Origin: Deltaproteobacteria bacterium | Lineage (GTDB): Bacteria > Desulfobacterota > Desulfomonilia > Desulfomonilales > Desulfomonilaceae | Length of the DNA: 54,090 nt | Assembly: GCA_023474025.1 (NCBI GenBank) | Contig: JAMCYH010000215.1 | Location: 1 to 54,090, forward strand | Reading direction: 5' to 3' | Shown here: positions 33,725 to 41,031 of the stretch, one piece after another | Layout: each line of letters begins with the position of its first letter | Position numbering within the stretch: the first letter of the stretch is position 1 | The notes under the pieces: model-generated | What the model saw: the letters and a program-made list of their open reading frames with translations, nothing else | The model's database searches: none | What the model was told of the DNA's origin: nothing | Program-made: the position numbers and the translations under genes

Positions 33725-34398
33725 CTGTCAAGGGGGAACTTTAAAAATTTGAGGTAGCTCCCGAAAACGGAGAAGGCTTGAAAACTCACCAACCCGACAC
33801 CGATACCCAGCAATGACCCGCCGACGACATCAGTTAGCCAGTGCTCACCCAAGTAAACCCGGCTTATTGCCATCAGTAATCCCACCCCCACCAAACCAAA
33901 GTAATACCTTTTTCTCCTCCCCATCTTTATCCTTGTTCCTACTAGATACCAAAAGACAACCAATAAAAAAGTTGTACGGCCCATGTGGCCCGACGGATAG
34001 GCATACTTAGATTCCACCCGGCTTGTCGGGAAGAAAATCGGTAAACTGTATCGATAATAAATCGCCGGCGGCCTTATCTTCCCCAGAAAGTGTTTCGAAA
34101 ACGTTTCCACCCCGACCAAAACTCCGAAGCCTAAAATCAAAAACACCCAATAAGGCCTCAATTCCCTCACCCGCCAAATTAAAATCAACAAAATCGCGCT
34201 TGTTACCTCAAATGCACCAAAGAGCGAAAAGAAGGAAAGGGGAACGTCTAAGATTCTTGGGATTACTGCCTGAATCGACTTAGTCGCACCCACATCAAAA
34301 CCGTTTAATTTCCAAATCTCAACAAACAAAGAGAAGAGAAGAAAGAGCGCTAAAAAGCCCGCCCCTGCCAAGTCAAAATGTTTCCTCTCAGGCCTCAC
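33721..34398 (-). CDS. PAP2-family phosphatase, membrane-bound
   Basis: The 225-aa integral membrane protein has about six hydrophobic segments and the three acid phosphatase motifs: KHFLGKIRPP (motif 1, K-x6-RP), YPSGHMGRT (motif 2) and SRVYLGEHWLTDVVGG (motif 3, SR-x5-H-x3-D). Such enzymes dephosphorylate lipid phosphates such as undecaprenyl pyrophosphate or phosphatidic acid at the membrane. It lies 11 bases after the SurA-N-like gene and just upstream of lon on the same strand. The exact lipid substrate cannot be told. Confidence 0.9.
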   Translation of the reverse strand: MRPERKHFDLAGAGFLALFLLFSLFVEIWKLNGFDVGATKSIQAVIPRILDVPLSFFSLFGAFEVTSAILLILIWRVRELRPYWVFLILGFGVLVGVETFSKHFLGKIRPPAIYYRYSLPIFFPTSRVESKYAYPSGHMGRTTFLLVVFWYLVGTRIKMGRRKRYYFGLVGVGLLMAISRVYLGEHWLTDVVGGSLLGIGVGLVSFQAFSVFGSYLKFLKFPLDS

Positions 34399-34409
34399 AC
34401 CTATTTCCC

Positions 34410-35096
34410 TTATATGAACTTATAGACTTGCGCCTTCTGTTTAAGAGAAGCGAACCACGCGGAAAATGCTTCTGACCCCTTTTGCTGTTCAATCGCCTTC
34501 CTCGCAGTCACTCGAGCTTCTGCCGACGAAACATTCTTGAACTGGGCTGCATTTGAGGCCATGTAGTCATCGATCTCTTTGTCGGTAACCACTGTCTTTG
34601 AAGCCAGGATTTTATCAATCGCCAGCTGTAACCTTACCTGATTCCTAAACTCTGCTTTATCCAAGCCTTGGATCTGTAACGCCTGGTCCAGTGTCATCCC
34701 CTTGGGCATTGTCGAAGAGATTTCGTTAATCCGATCATCTACTTCCTTACCGGTCACCGAAATCCCTTGCCTGGCGACTTCCTGCTCCGCTATGTCCTGG
34801 TTAATCATTCCGTCAAGTGTTTGAGCTCCATACTGTTTAACCAAAGCCTTGTCCAGTTGCCAGCGCATAATCGGACGCCCGTTAACTACCGCCGCCACGA
34901 ACCAATCTTTCTTCCACAAACCAAAAGCAACCAAGAGAGCCAATACGATTAAGGCAACCAGCTTCGCCTTTAAAGACAGACCAAGCAACAGTGTTCGGCC
35001 CCGGCCGGTTGGTACCGGAACGCTCACCAAAAGATCTCTCGGCTGTCCACCCACCTTCTTCACTACCCGCGTACTCTTGCTTTTCTTTTTCGGCAT
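34410..35096 (-). CDS. Membrane-anchored SurA N-terminal-like protein
   Basis: The 228-aa protein has a basic cytoplasmic tail, one membrane helix (KLVALIVLALLVAFGLW, about residues 45-61) and an external helical domain. That domain begins VAAVVNGRPIMRWQLDKALVK and continues QDIAEQEVARQGISVTGKEVDDRI. This is the SurA/PrsA N-terminal chaperone domain. The parvulin isomerase domain of PrsA or SurA is absent, since the protein ends soon after the last helices. It may therefore be a holdase for secreted proteins rather than an isomerase. Confidence 0.8.
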   Translation of the reverse strand: MPKKKSKSTRVVKKVGGQPRDLLVSVPVPTGRGRTLLLGLSLKAKLVALIVLALLVAFGLWKKDWFVAAVVNGRPIMRWQLDKALVKQYGAQTLDGMINQDIAEQEVARQGISVTGKEVDDRINEISSTMPKGMTLDQALQIQGLDKAEFRNQVRLQLAIDKILASKTVVTDKEIDDYMASNAAQFKNVSSAEARVTARKAIEQQKGSEAFSAWFASLKQKAQVYKFI

Positions 35097-35137
35097 CTTT
35101 GTAAAAACAAAATCAGGCAGTTAGCCTTCCACAATCC

Positions 35138-35165
35138 ATTATAAATACTTATCTTACTTTGTAAA
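35138..35165 (-). promoter_or_regulatory. Promoter of the SurA-N-like gene
   Basis: On the minus strand TTTACA (35160-35165) is separated by 16 bases from a perfect TATAAT (35138-35143), which leaves a leader of about 35 bases before the ATG at 35096. It probably also serves the PAP2 gene downstream. Confidence 0.6.
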
Positions 35166-35621
35166 TAAGGCAATTTCCGCCGTCGCCGCTCTCGCCAGGT
35201 CTGCCGGTTTCAGCACAATCTCAAAACCCCAGACCCCGGAACTGACAGCAATTTTTTCTCTATCTAAAACCGACTGGTCCAAAAACATAGGCAGCTCACG
35301 CTTCAAGCCAAAAGCCGTCACCAGTCCTACCGGATAACCCGTTACCTCCAGCGTCCTTTCCGGGGAACACAAAAACACGCTCTTATCCCCAACGATCTTC
35401 CCTAATTTTCCAAAATGGATCCGCCTATCACCGGCAACCAAAACTAAAACCGGCCCCCGGCGATGGCCCTCAACTAATAACGATTTTACAATTTGCCCTA
35501 GTTCCAAACCAATCTCTTTTGCCGCATCCTCCGCCGTATGCGCCGAATTTTCGTGAGGAACTAATTTATAAGGAATACCTTTCCGGTCAAGCTCTTGGGT
35601 CGATCTCGGTTTCTCATCCAT
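35154..35621 (-). CDS. YbaK/ProX-type aminoacyl-tRNA deacylase
   Basis: YbaK-family proteins hydrolyse mischarged aminoacyl-tRNAs such as Cys-tRNA(Pro). The 155-aa frame from the ATG at 35621 shows the family pattern. PYKLVPHENSAHTAEDAAKEIG supplies the front strands and helix, QIVKSLLVEG the conserved K-S/T-L segment, then VAGDRRIHFGKLGKIVG and the glycine-rich YPVGLVTAFGLK. Twenty-seven residues upstream in frame are encoded by a 15-base tandem repeat (MVQDD units) and are unlikely to be part of the protein. The exact tRNA substrate is not predictable. Confidence 0.87.
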   Translation of the reverse strand: MDEKPRSTQELDRKGIPYKLVPHENSAHTAEDAAKEIGLELGQIVKSLLVEGHRRGPVLVLVAGDRRIHFGKLGKIVGDKSVFLCSPERTLEVTGYPVGLVTAFGLKRELPMFLDQSVLDREKIAVSSGVWGFEIVLKPADLARAATAEIALFTK

Positions 35622-35655
35622 GCCAACAATATTAACAGCTATCTCGCCCGGAGCA

Positions 35656-35730
35656 ATGTCATCCTGAACCATGTCATCCTGAACCATGTCATCCTGAACC
35701 ATGTCATCCTGAACTTGTTTCAGGATCTAA
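35656..35730. repeat. Fourfold 15-base tandem repeat fused to a REP-like palindrome
   Basis: ATGTCATCCTGAACC is repeated with exact 15-base period four times (35656-35714; the last copy lacks the final base). The last copy leads into ATCCTGAACTTGTTTCAGGAT, a hairpin-forming sequence. A second diverged palindrome (CATTCCCTGCTTCGGGATCTG) follows. GTCATCCTGAACTTGTTTCAGGATCT-like sequences are known as dispersed repeats in many bacterial genomes. Here half of it has been tandemly amplified. Confidence 0.75.
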
Positions 35731-35843
35731 TAAAAATAGCTCATTCCCTGCTTCGGGATCTGAAGAGTTAGGCGACTTGAAGTCGGAATATCCGAAAATC
35801 ATCCAAATCAAAGGTCGGGTGCTGGGCCACCCAACCTCTTTCG

Positions 35844-36176
35844 CTATTGCTCGTGCACGTACACGTCGTACGCCGAGTAGCTGTTTCCAAAAAACCCGTA
35901 ATGCACTTCTATGTACTCAGGCTTATTGGGACCTACTCTGAACAGCCGCACAGCCTGGCTGGCGGCTACAAAGGTGTGATCATCCACCGTGGCACACAAT
36001 TTTACCAGGTGGTCATCACCACACGCTCGCAGAACCACAACCGTTCCCGGCGGGGCATAGTAACTTCGCTCGTTGGGGAAAAACCATCCAACGACAAGCC
36101 ACACCAGCACCAAACCGAGGCAGACGGCCTGAAACACAATCAAGAAAGTGCGCAGCCTATCGTGTTCTTCTTCCAT
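35844..36176 (-). CDS. Hypothetical membrane-anchored protein
   Basis: The 110-aa protein has one hydrophobic helix (about residues 11-31, LIVFQAVCLGLVLVWLVVGW) after an acidic N-terminus and then a soluble, beta-rich part of about 75 residues (TVVVLRACGDDHLVKLC; EYIEVHYGFFGNS). No family is recognised. Its start overlaps the last base of the methyltransferase stop, so the two are co-translated. A GGGTG-N6-CACCC hairpin (35817-35832) downstream of its stop may be the transcript end. Confidence 0.65.
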   Translation of the reverse strand: MEEEHDRLRTFLIVFQAVCLGLVLVWLVVGWFFPNERSYYAPPGTVVVLRACGDDHLVKLCATVDDHTFVAASQAVRLFRVGPNKPEYIEVHYGFFGNSYSAYDVYVHEQ

Positions 36177-36934
36177 CAGGCTCCTTTCTCAGCTACCAGC
36201 ACTAGCCGGTGACTGTCGAAGGTAAGCTCCCCACCTCTAAGATCTCCGAAGAACCGGGGATTCACGAACCCCGCTTTCACCACAAGCGCGGCGAGCTCGT
36301 GAGGAGAGTAGACTTTGATGTCAAACCGCCTCTCCCGCTCAGGCTTTCCTGGCTCGAGGAATACCATCCGGCTGTAGTTCCGGCCTGTAAGAAAATCAAA
36401 CTGCCGCTCTTCAAGCAGCCGCCGACTACCCTCTAGCTCCTGCCAGCCCATTGACTGGAAATTCTTCACGATCCAGTAAAGCGACATCGTGTCGATTAGA
36501 ATTCTGGTGCCTGACTTGAGAGCGGCATGGAGCGACCGCAGCGCCTTCTCGTCGTCCTCCGACTGCATAAAGCCGATGCCGGAGGTAAACAAGTTCAGCG
36601 CGAGATCCGCTTGGATCGTCGGCGGAGTATCGCGGAAGTCCGCCTGAACAAAATCAAGCGAAACGCCCATTGCTTCTGCCACCTTCCTCGCCATCTCAAT
36701 ATGGAGCGGGGTGTAGTCCAACAAGGTCACCTTGTAGCCGCGTTTGGCCAAAGGTATCGCATGTCGACCCCATCCTCCGCACCAATCGAGAATGTGTGCC
36801 CCCGGCCGAGGGTCAAGAAAGGAAAGAAGGTCGTCCACTTCCTCCTCAGCGTGAGCAATTCGTGGGAGCAGCTGATACACGTCCGCGTAAAAGCCGCTTC
36901 CGAAAAACTCGTCGATCCACTTTGTGTCTGACAT
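36176..36934 (-). CDS. Class I SAM-dependent methyltransferase
   Basis: The 252-aa enzyme starts at the ATG at 36934, which has a GGAG eight bases upstream; a longer in-frame extension has no such site. It shows ILDWCGGWGRHAIPLA (motif I, with the DxGGxGRH variant), VTLLDYTPLHIEMARK (acidic ribose contact) and VQADFRDTP (motif II). The rest resembles SAM methyltransferases with an Ubie-like or Methyltransf_25 core. The substrate is unknown. The gene is in an operon with the small membrane protein downstream and is isolated from upstream genes by a terminator. Confidence 0.85.
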   Translation of the reverse strand: MSDTKWIDEFFGSGFYADVYQLLPRIAHAEEEVDDLLSFLDPRPGAHILDWCGGWGRHAIPLAKRGYKVTLLDYTPLHIEMARKVAEAMGVSLDFVQADFRDTPPTIQADLALNLFTSGIGFMQSEDDEKALRSLHAALKSGTRILIDTMSLYWIVKNFQSMGWQELEGSRRLLEERQFDFLTGRNYSRMVFLEPGKPERERRFDIKVYSPHELAALVVKAGFVNPRFFGDLRGGELTFDSHRLVLVAEKGA

Positions 36935-37052
36935 TTCTGTCTCCTTTTTTGTAAATGTTCCGACCCAATCCAAGATTCCCAGCCTGGTATCGAGCCGGGA
37001 AAACCTCCAAAACAGAAAACAGATTAAGTTCAAGTACAAGACAATAACGAAG

Positions 37053-37080
37053 AAATTAAAAAGCCTCCGTCTTGGAGGCT
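37053..37080 (-). terminator. Rho-independent terminator downstream of the RecB-like nuclease
   Basis: On the minus strand AGCCTCC-AAGAC-GGAGGCT is followed by TTTTTAAT. It ends transcription coming from the nuclease gene before the methyltransferase gene. The 170-base gap up to the nuclease holds only this and a possible antisense small frame. Confidence 0.8.
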
Positions 37081-37247
37081 TGCCTGAAGCGACTTTGAAG
37101 CTAGATTCTAAAAAGTAAGGCTAAACCTCCGCAACCACGTTAAAATAGCCGACTTTATTGACCGGCTCGGAGGTAAGAATCATGTGCCAACATCTGAAAT
37201 TCATACTATCGGCTATTCTAGCCGTCAAAATCGTGGCTGTCAATCGG

Positions 37248-38093
37248 TCAAAACGGCAAGTCGCTGCTGAACAACTGCTCCTCCGACTTCCCGCCACCAT
37301 TCCCCCCGACCTTCTTCCCTGTCTTCGGATCAAACCCCAGTTCTAAAAGATATTCGCAGTGACGACAATTGTCCCCTGCCGGACAGACATAATCCTCTCT
37401 CCGGGTACTCGTCGGGATCTTTGCGATAATCTCTTTTACCCTTCTAAGTGTCGCCATGTTCCCTTCGATGGTCACGCTCTCCGTATAACGTTTCCCATGC
37501 TCCAACATCAGATAGCTCATCTTGCTCACGGCTCGGTTATGAGCACGGCTCACAACGATCGCGTAAATAGGTAGCTGCAACTCATCCGGGTCGTCACCCT
37601 TGCCTGTTTTGTAATCGACAACATGCAGTGATCCATCCGGCTCCTCATCAATCCGGTCAACCGCTCCGCCCAGGGTCAACAACGGTTCGATTTTAGCCGA
37701 ATGATAACCGGGAATCTTATCCTCCTTGCGGGGGAGATAGTATGGTTTGGCCTGCCAATCCTCCCATTCAAAGAAACTTCTTAACATCTTAACGGCTCGT
37801 TCCTTGTTCATCTGCTCTTCCTCCTCGGTCACAAATCCCGCCTCCTTCCCTCTATGTGTCATCCAACTCTTTTCCAGTAACTCCAACAAAGCCTCCGGTG
37901 AGCGATTGCCGGGGTCGATCTCGAAAAAATCCCTTAATGCGCTATGCACATGGTGCCCTAACGTAAAATACGACCGCTCCGGTTGCTTATATTTAGTCTC
38001 TTCGTTGATATAGTAGAAGAAATATTTTCTTGGGCAGTCAAGAAATGTTTTCAACTTTGTCGGAGTTGCGCTAAAACCTGAGAAATAAGCCAT
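37248..38093 (-). CDS. PD-(D/E)XK nuclease of the RecB/Cas4 type
   Basis: The 281-aa protein has the RecB-like nuclease core: YFTLGHHVHSALRDF (motif I helix with histidine), GGAVDRIDEEPDG and HVVDYKTGKG (D and DYK catalytic residues), then QLPIYAIVV. It carries one cysteine near the start (FLDCPRKYFF) and three near the end (VCPAGDNCRHCEYL), an arrangement that binds a 4Fe-4S cluster in AddB, Cas4 and related enzymes. It is a stand-alone nuclease with no helicase gene beside it. A role in DNA repair is likely; no CRISPR genes are nearby. Confidence 0.88.
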   Translation of the reverse strand: MAYFSGFSATPTKLKTFLDCPRKYFFYYINEETKYKQPERSYFTLGHHVHSALRDFFEIDPGNRSPEALLELLEKSWMTHRGKEAGFVTEEEEQMNKERAVKMLRSFFEWEDWQAKPYYLPRKEDKIPGYHSAKIEPLLTLGGAVDRIDEEPDGSLHVVDYKTGKGDDPDELQLPIYAIVVSRAHNRAVSKMSYLMLEHGKRYTESVTIEGNMATLRRVKEIIAKIPTSTRREDYVCPAGDNCRHCEYLLELGFDPKTGKKVGGNGGGKSEEQLFSSDLPF

Positions 38094-38113
38094 AAATAAT
38101 CCAGAGGCCCACT

Positions 38114-38734
38114 CTACTTAAGAGAATTTGCCACCAAAGTCTCCAAATCTCCGAGGCTCGTAAGATCCACTTTCTTTCCGTTAAGGAAAAAAGTCGGTGT
38201 TGCATTCACCCCCACCGCGTTACCGTCGGCTTGATCCGCCAGCACCTTCTTATTTACCTCCTCACTGTTCATATCCTTCTTAAATTGATCCAAATTCAGT
38301 CCCATATCACCAGCCAATTTTGGAAATAAGTCATCCGAGAGAGCATCTTGGTTCTGAAAGAGTAATGACCGCATCTCCCAAAACTTACCCTGCTTGCCCG
38401 CCGCTTCGGCCGCCTCAGCCGCCTTCATCGCAAACAGATGCTGGGGAAGCGGATAGTGTCGATAGACAAACCGTAACCCTTGGGACGAGTATTTCGCAAT
38501 TAGGTCATCCACTACGGGCTCGGCCGCCTTACATGACGGACATTCGAAATCGGAAAATTCAACTAGGGTCGACCTCGGCGTCGCTGAACCCGTTGCCCAA
38601 GCAGTACTCGGTGCTAAGGTCTCAAGCCCATAAGTCTTTGCCGGCTGTGAGAACATTAAAGCACCGCCCACGATAACCAAAACCGTTACCACGGCAATCC
38701 CGAGGAAAACTTTGGTTTCACTTGATACTTGCAC
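38114..38734 (-). CDS. Membrane-anchored DsbA-like thiol oxidoreductase
   Basis: The 206-aa protein has an N-terminal membrane anchor (about residues 9-28) and a thioredoxin fold with active site CPSC (residues 65-68 in FECPSCKAAEP). The family's cis-proline loop follows in GVNATPTFFLNGK. It introduces disulfides into exported proteins. It overlaps the VKOR gene by 17 bases, and VKOR proteins are the usual partners that reoxidise DsbA-like proteins in bacteria without DsbB. Confidence 0.93.
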   Translation of the reverse strand: MQVSSETKVFLGIAVVTVLVIVGGALMFSQPAKTYGLETLAPSTAWATGSATPRSTLVEFSDFECPSCKAAEPVVDDLIAKYSSQGLRFVYRHYPLPQHLFAMKAAEAAEAAGKQGKFWEMRSLLFQNQDALSDDLFPKLAGDMGLNLDQFKKDMNSEEVNKKVLADQADGNAVGVNATPTFFLNGKKVDLTSLGDLETLVANSLK

Positions 38735-39164
38735 TACGATTCCTCCTTATTAAACTCCATATTGTAAGTCCGAAAATCGTATACATAGTTACACTTGAGA
38801 CTACACACCAAAAACAGAAGCGCTTGATTAAAAACGCCTCAACTATGGAAAACCCCGTCACAAAAAGAGTACCGAAAATCGCCATCCCCAAGATACCATC
38901 CAGTAGCACCTTGTCATTTTTCGGCTTAACCGTTCGCAAGAAAGACAACACAAGGATAATCGTGTAGCCCAAAAACCCAAACGCAGGAACGGGTACCCCC
39001 AATGGCCAAGCATAGGGACTATTTCTAACAACATCGCAACCCCCTCCGGCCGGACAATAAACCGAAGTCTTGGCCAAATAGCCTTTAAGGACATATCCCG
39101 CCACCAAAAAACCCACAATTGCCAACATAAAAATTATGCGATTGTATAAAGTTAATTTTTCCAT
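38718..39164 (-). CDS. Vitamin K epoxide reductase (VKOR) family protein
   Basis: The 148-aa membrane protein, counted from the ATG at 39164, has four hydrophobic segments. It carries the two cysteine pairs of VKOR: CPAGGGCDVV in the first external loop and CFWC near the last helix, together with the conserved serine/glycine region. It would pass electrons from the DsbA-like partner to a quinone. An in-frame extension of 28 residues upstream is rich in basic residues and not VKOR-like, so the shorter start is used. Confidence 0.9.
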   Translation of the reverse strand: MEKLTLYNRIIFMLAIVGFLVAGYVLKGYLAKTSVYCPAGGGCDVVRNSPYAWPLGVPVPAFGFLGYTIILVLSFLRTVKPKNDKVLLDGILGMAIFGTLFVTGFSIVEAFLIKRFCFWCVVSSVTMYTIFGLTIWSLIRRNRSASIK

Positions 39165-39204
39165 CGTCACTATGTTGCCCCAAGCATCTAAGGTTGTCAA
39201 CTTC

Positions 39205-40068
39205 CTATTTCGGCGCGTTTTTCCACCCGTTATTGTAAGCCGCAACAAGGTCGTACTGCTCTTGCGTAAAAGGGAGACCTGATAGCATCCGATTGTAAAC
39301 TTCTGACAAGCGAGTCCCTTGCTCCGTCAAAACTTTCTTCCATTCCCCGTAGTACTGACTATTAGGATCGCCGGCCAAAAACCCCTCTGTCCGTCTAAGC
39401 TGTCCGTCGACCCCGTCAATTAAGCCTTTGACCGTCGCCTTGTCGGCCTCGGAATAACCAAAATACTCCTCCCTTGACGTTGGGATGGCAAATATCTGAA
39501 CAACAATTACCACATAATTACCCTTAAACTGCCCCTTCCGAACACCGACACCGGTCTCCACCAATTTCGGATTAAGTAAGTTCTCCCTATGCGGCGGACT
39601 GCTCATAAAACCGCGCACAATCCCTTTTGCTTCATCCTGAGCCAATCCGATATTCTCCGACGCGTAGGCGAAGTAATAATTTACCCGAGGAAGAACTGTA
39701 TCCAGTTGCACATGGTCAATCGGATCAAGATGGGAAAGCTCTCTGTTTTTAAATATCGTCTCGACCCTCATCTCAGCCGCCTTATCAAGTTCGGCATTTT
39801 CCCGAAGGATTGGTGAATCAGCTTTCGCTCGCTCGTCGTTCACCAAACGGATTATATCCGTCGGCTTTATTTCTTCCGTATCCCACCCTAAAATTACCGG
39901 CGAAGGCCTCAGGGTAAATGGTTCCGTAAAATAAATCTGCGGAGGGTGGCTATTTCTTAAAATCAGCCGTCCGGAGCTTACAGCAGACGAATTATTCAGT
40001 CCACCTCCAAGGATTATTAATCCGAAGACCAAAAGAAAACCAAACGACAAACCTATCCACCTCTGCAT
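39205..40068 (-). CDS. Secreted CAP/SCP-domain protein (YkwD-like)
   Basis: The 287-aa protein has an N-terminal signal or anchor (about residues 5-23). The CAP domain follows: IIRLVNDERAKADSPIL, AAEMRVETIFKNRELSHLDP, YFAYASENIGLA, SPPHRENLLNPKLVETGVGV and YVVIVVQIF. The conserved His-Glu cavity residues (SHLDP, SENIG, PPHRENLL) are present. Function of bacterial YkwD-type proteins is poorly known. A TAGAAT box about 12 bases before the ATG suggests a very short leader. It lies just upstream of the VKOR/DsbA genes, which could oxidise exported proteins such as this. Confidence 0.88.
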   Translation of the reverse strand: MQRWIGLSFGFLLVFGLIILGGGLNNSSAVSSGRLILRNSHPPQIYFTEPFTLRPSPVILGWDTEEIKPTDIIRLVNDERAKADSPILRENAELDKAAEMRVETIFKNRELSHLDPIDHVQLDTVLPRVNYYFAYASENIGLAQDEAKGIVRGFMSSPPHRENLLNPKLVETGVGVRKGQFKGNYVVIVVQIFAIPTSREEYFGYSEADKATVKGLIDGVDGQLRRTEGFLAGDPNSQYYGEWKKVLTEQGTRLSEVYNRMLSGLPFTQEQYDLVAAYNNGWKNAPK

Positions 40069-40194
40069 AATCCCAAAGTCATTCTAGCATCGTCGTTGCA
40101 AATCTTCTTAGAAAGGTCAATGATGGAGATGATAATGGTCCGCCCTCGTTCGCAAGAGAGCGAACTTCGGCGAGACGGGAAGGAGGTGAGAGAA

Positions 40195-40380
40195 ATGAAG
40201 AAGCTCATGAAATACTTTTCCAAACATGTCTTCTACAATGGGCTCGTCCACGTCTGTATCGGCGTCGGACTAGGCATCCTGGTCACTTACCCTCTGATTG
40301 GTGACCACCCCGTCCGTTGGGGAATCGCCTTTCTGGCCGTCGGCGTACTTGGCCACGTCTGGGCGTACACCCAGAAGTAA
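40195..40380 (+). CDS. Small two-helix membrane protein
   Basis: The 61-aa protein starts at the ATG at 40195, eight bases behind a strong GGAGGTGAG site. The longer upstream frame lacks one and crosses a GTTCGC/GCGAAC hairpin. It has two hydrophobic helices (YNGLVHVCIGVGLGILVTY and WGIAFLAVGVLGHVWAY) separated by GDHPVR. No family is recognised. It is a monocistronic gene followed by a clear terminator. Confidence 0.75.
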   Translation: MKKLMKYFSKHVFYNGLVHVCIGVGLGILVTYPLIGDHPVRWGIAFLAVGVLGHVWAYTQK

Positions 40381-40403
40381 TCTCGCTTCAAATCCAGATC
40401 CTC

Positions 40404-40436
40404 CCTCCCTGCCTATCCTCAGGGAGGTTACTTATT
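40404..40436 (+). terminator. Terminator of the small membrane protein gene
   Basis: CCTCCCTG-CCTATCCT-CAGGGAGG followed by TTACTTATT lies 24 bases after the stop codon. The tail is interrupted, but the stem is eight base pairs long and GC-rich. Confidence 0.75.
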
Positions 40437-40499
40437 ATCTTCAATGGTAAAATCATGTTGTAATATTGCCCGGTCGGCTAACTTGCCCCGCCAATTTTT

Positions 40500-40952
40500 A
40501 TGGTCTGGCTGTACATCCTCGAAAATTACCAAGGCAAACATTACGTCGGAATTACAGCAAAGGATTTAGCTGAAAGGTTATCAAGACATAATCGAGGCGA
40601 AGTCTCTTCCACCAAACACCACCGACCATGGGAGCTCGTCTATTCAGAGACGTACAAAGATTATAATAGTGCAAGAATAAGAGAAATACAGATCAAAGGC
40701 TGGCACGGTGGAAATGCCTTTAAAAAACTCGTTAGCAAGGCTGCGGGATCGTCTAACGGTAGGACCGCAGACTCTGAATCTGTGTATCTAGGTTCGAATC
40801 CTAGTCCCGCAGCCTTGCTGGCAAGAACGGTATCGGGGTCCGCAGCGCCCATCCGAAGCTTTATGCGAAGGAGGGAATCCCTGTCCCACACGGTAGACAA
40901 AGCCATCGAAGGCTGTAAGCTCTCATCAGAGCTACCTTCGATGGTCATGTAG
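40500..40952 (+). CDS. GIY-YIG endonuclease-domain protein, reading frame runs through tRNA-Gln
   Basis: Residues 1-80 are a GIY-YIG nuclease of the UvrC N-terminal/YhbQ type: WLYILENYQGKHYVGIT, the RLSRHNRGE arginine/histidine region, and the catalytic glutamate in SARIREIQIKGW. From about residue 81 the frame passes in sense through the whole tRNA-Gln gene (AAGSSNGRTADSESVYLGSN...) and on for about 45 more codons. No stop separates the two genes. The C-terminal 70 residues are therefore of doubtful function. The nuclease probably belongs to a small mobile or DNA-repair group. Its target is unknown. Confidence 0.85.
   Translation: MVWLYILENYQGKHYVGITAKDLAERLSRHNRGEVSSTKHHRPWELVYSETYKDYNSARIREIQIKGWHGGNAFKKLVSKAAGSSNGRTADSESVYLGSNPSPAALLARTVSGSAAPIRSFMRRRESLSHTVDKAIEGCKLSSELPSMVM
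40742..40812 (+). tRNA. tRNA-Gln (CUG)
   Basis: Acceptor arms TGCGGGA/TCCCGCA with discriminator G, anticodon arm GCAGA-CTCTGAA-TCTGT with anticodon CTG, and T arm CTAGG-TTCGAAT-CCTAG give a standard 71-base tRNA. CCA is not fully encoded. The whole gene lies inside the reading frame of the GIY-YIG gene. Confidence 0.95.
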
Positions 40953-41010
40953 GGAAACCCGTATGGGTGACGTAAGTAGTCATCGCTGGCGGGAGCTTTT
41001 TGTTTCCTGC
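40820..41010 (+). ncRNA. Candidate structured RNA downstream of tRNA-Gln
   Basis: Consecutive hairpins fill the interval. CCATCGAAGG...CCTTCGATGG with an inner AGCTCT-CATC-AGAGCT spans 40903-40944 (16 base pairs in all). ACCC-GTAT-GGGT and TGAC-GTAAGTA-GTCA follow, then GGCGGGA...TCCTGCC with a run of five T in its loop. No known RNA family is recognised. It could be a 3' processing region of the tRNA transcript or an independent RNA. Confidence 0.4.
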
Positions 41011-41031
41011 CGATAGCAAGTTATCACAAGC

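Noticed and set aside
35154-35702. Deacylase start at 35702 with an MVQDD-repeat N-terminus
   Set aside because: The extra residues come from a nucleotide tandem repeat, and the conserved domain begins after the ATG at 35621.
37248-38093. Cas4
   Set aside because: The fold and cysteine pattern fit the broad RecB/AddB/Cas4 group, but there are no cas genes or repeats anywhere in the window.
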